Shown here: in pieces, positions 63,161-64,000 of the stretch | Layout: each line of letters starts with the position of its first letter | Position numbering within the stretch: position 1 is the first letter of the stretch | Translations under genes and position numbers: made by a program | Notes under the pieces: generated by a model | Told to the model about the DNA's origin: nothing | Database searches by the model: none | What the model saw: only the letters and a program-made list of their open reading frames with translations | DNA from: Pseudomonas pergaminensis | GTDB lineage: Bacteria; Pseudomonadota; Gammaproteobacteria; Pseudomonadales; Pseudomonadaceae | DNA: 64,000 bases | Direction: 5' to 3' | NCBI RefSeq assembly: GCF_024112395.2 | Contig: NZ_CP078013.2 | Location: forward strand, 1,426,001 to 1,490,000

Positions 63161-64000
63161 TTACTTGGGCTTGCTGTCGATCCAATAGGCACCCTGCAAC
63201 GGCATCCTCAGGAATTGCGCGTTGATCTGGTTCATGGTCGCCTGCGGATCCAGCTTGGCGAACAGCTCTGGGTGCACCCATTTGGCCAACGATTCAATCG
63301 CCAGCAGGTTGTACGGTGAGTTATAGAAGTCATGCCACAGGCCGTGGGCATTGCCCTCACGGATTGCACGAAGATTGGCGAATTCGGGACGCGCCAATAC
63401 CCGGTCCAGCGCCTCGTGGGCTTCATCTGCGCCAACACCCGCGCCCAAGATCAAGCCGGGCTGGCGGTTGCCGGTGGCTATATACACATCCGGGTCGGCC
63501 TTGAGCGCGTACTCGACGCTGATATCGCCCAACGCACCCGGCACCACGCCAGCGGCGATATTGCGCCCGCCGACCAGTGCGATCAGTTCGCCCATGCCAC
63601 TCTTGCCGGTGGTATGCCCCGGCGCTTGCCAAACGCCGGCCAGCAGTTCGAGGAACACACTCGGGCGCGGCCCCGCCGGCAAGGTGGCGACCGCATCGGT
63701 GATCACCTTGATGTGCTGGTCATAGAAACCCAGGAACGCCTTGGCCTGGGCTTCACGCCCCAATGCCTGGCCCAGCGCAGTCATGCTGGTGTGAGTGCCC
63801 TGCACCGGGTTGATGCGGAAGTCGACGAACACCACCGGAATGCCCGCCTTGGCCAGCACATCGGCGACCGGACTGTGTTCGGTGGGGCCGTGACCGGAAA
63901 TGCTGAACACTGCCAGGTCAGGTTTCAGCGAAAGGATTTCCTCGGCGCTGACGCTTTGTTCCGACGCTTGCCCGATCAACGGGATGTCTTTCACTGTGGG
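63161..64000 (-). CDS. metallophore/cofactor ABC transporter substrate-binding protein (partial)
   Basis: The C-terminal 279 codons are visible, and the N-terminus with any signal peptide is beyond the right edge. This is a class III (TroA/FepB-type) binding protein: LSLKPDLAVFSISGHGPTEHSPV and AGIPVVFVDFRINPVQGTHTSMTALGQALGRE form the first lobe with its hinge helix, then GKSGMGELIALVGGRNIA and DVYIATGNRQPG, LRAIREGNAHGLWHDFYNSPYNLLAIESLAKWVHPELF. It is the third component of the FecBCD-type importer; a REP pair lies in the gap to the permease. Confidence 0.9.
   Translation of the reverse strand, partial: PTVKDIPLIGQASEQSVSAEEILSLKPDLAVFSISGHGPTEHSPVADVLAKAGIPVVFVDFRINPVQGTHTSMTALGQALGREAQAKAFLGFYDQHIKVITDAVATLPAGPRPSVFLELLAGVWQAPGHTTGKSGMGELIALVGGRNIAAGVVPGALGDISVEYALKADPDVYIATGNRQPGLILGAGVGADEAHEALDRVLARPEFANLRAIREGNAHGLWHDFYNSPYNLLAIESLAKWVHPELFAKLDPQATMNQINAQFLRMPLQGAYWIDSKPK

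Overview
This window is a chromosomal segment from a fluorescent Pseudomonas, most likely of the P. fluorescens group. The evidence is the gene order (dapD ... dapC-glnD-map / rpsB-tsf-pyrH-frr-uppS-cdsA-dxr-rseP-bamA-skp-lpxD-fabZ-lpxA-lpxB-rnhB-dnaE-accA-tilS-pyrG-kdsA-eno-ftsB-ispD ... ispF-truD-surE-pcm-nlpD-rpoS), protein sequences that read as Pseudomonas orthologs, high GC, and many intergenic REP hairpins built on a 'gGCTTGCCxGCGAtgg' core. No rRNA, tRNA, CRISPR array, insertion sequence or prophage was found.

Region 1 (1-9.8 kb, mostly minus strand) carries lysine/peptidoglycan and nitrogen genes: dapD (cut by the window edge), an ArsC/Spx-like reductase, a plus-strand CPA1-type Na+/H+ antiporter, dapC, glnD and map. 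Two signal-peptide-less astacin-like metallopeptidase paralogs (about 2.98-4.80 kb) sit between the antiporter and dapC. They are the most accessory-looking genes in the first 40 kb. One is AT-rich, has a helical insertion and has lost the Met-turn methionine.

Region 2 (9.8-44.7 kb, almost all plus strand) is the core block. It covers translation (rpsB, tsf, frr, tilS, truD), nucleotides (pyrH, pyrG), isoprenoids (uppS, dxr, ispD, ispF), phospholipid and fatty acid (cdsA, accA, fabZ), lipid A/LPS (lpxD, lpxA, lpxB, kdsA), outer-membrane assembly (rseP, bamA, skp), replication (dnaE, rnhB), glycolysis (eno), division (ftsB), formaldehyde detoxification (adhC-fghA with a divergent LysR regulator) and the surE-pcm-nlpD-rpoS stationary-phase cluster. 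Many neighbours overlap by 1-4 bp, which implies polycistronic transcription.

Region 3 (44.7-64 kb, mostly minus strand) starts after rpoS, at a REP hairpin where the usual fdxA/mutS/recA neighbours are missing. It contains a cold-shock protein gene, dcd, a 65-aa proline-rich ORF, and the four-gene ligase-associated DNA damage response set. That set is split into helicase + PdeM-type phosphoesterase (46.4-49.5 kb) and ligase + beta-CASP exonuclease (54.9-57.5 kb). Between the halves lie an aot/his-like cationic amino-acid ABC transporter operon and about 0.8 kb of repeats, including a five-copy tandem REP array. A QuiP-like acyl-homoserine-lactone acylase, a YfcG-like glutathione transferase and a FecBCD-type metallophore/cofactor ABC importer (truncated at the right edge) complete the window.

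The most interesting places for follow-up are the paired intracellular-looking metzincins, the ispF start codon placed directly behind a terminator-like hairpin that buries its ribosome-binding site, the split DNA-repair cluster with its repeat field, a 38-bp perfect palindrome downstream of quiP, and the perfect tandem 12-bp repeat upstream of the amino-acid-binding protein gene.
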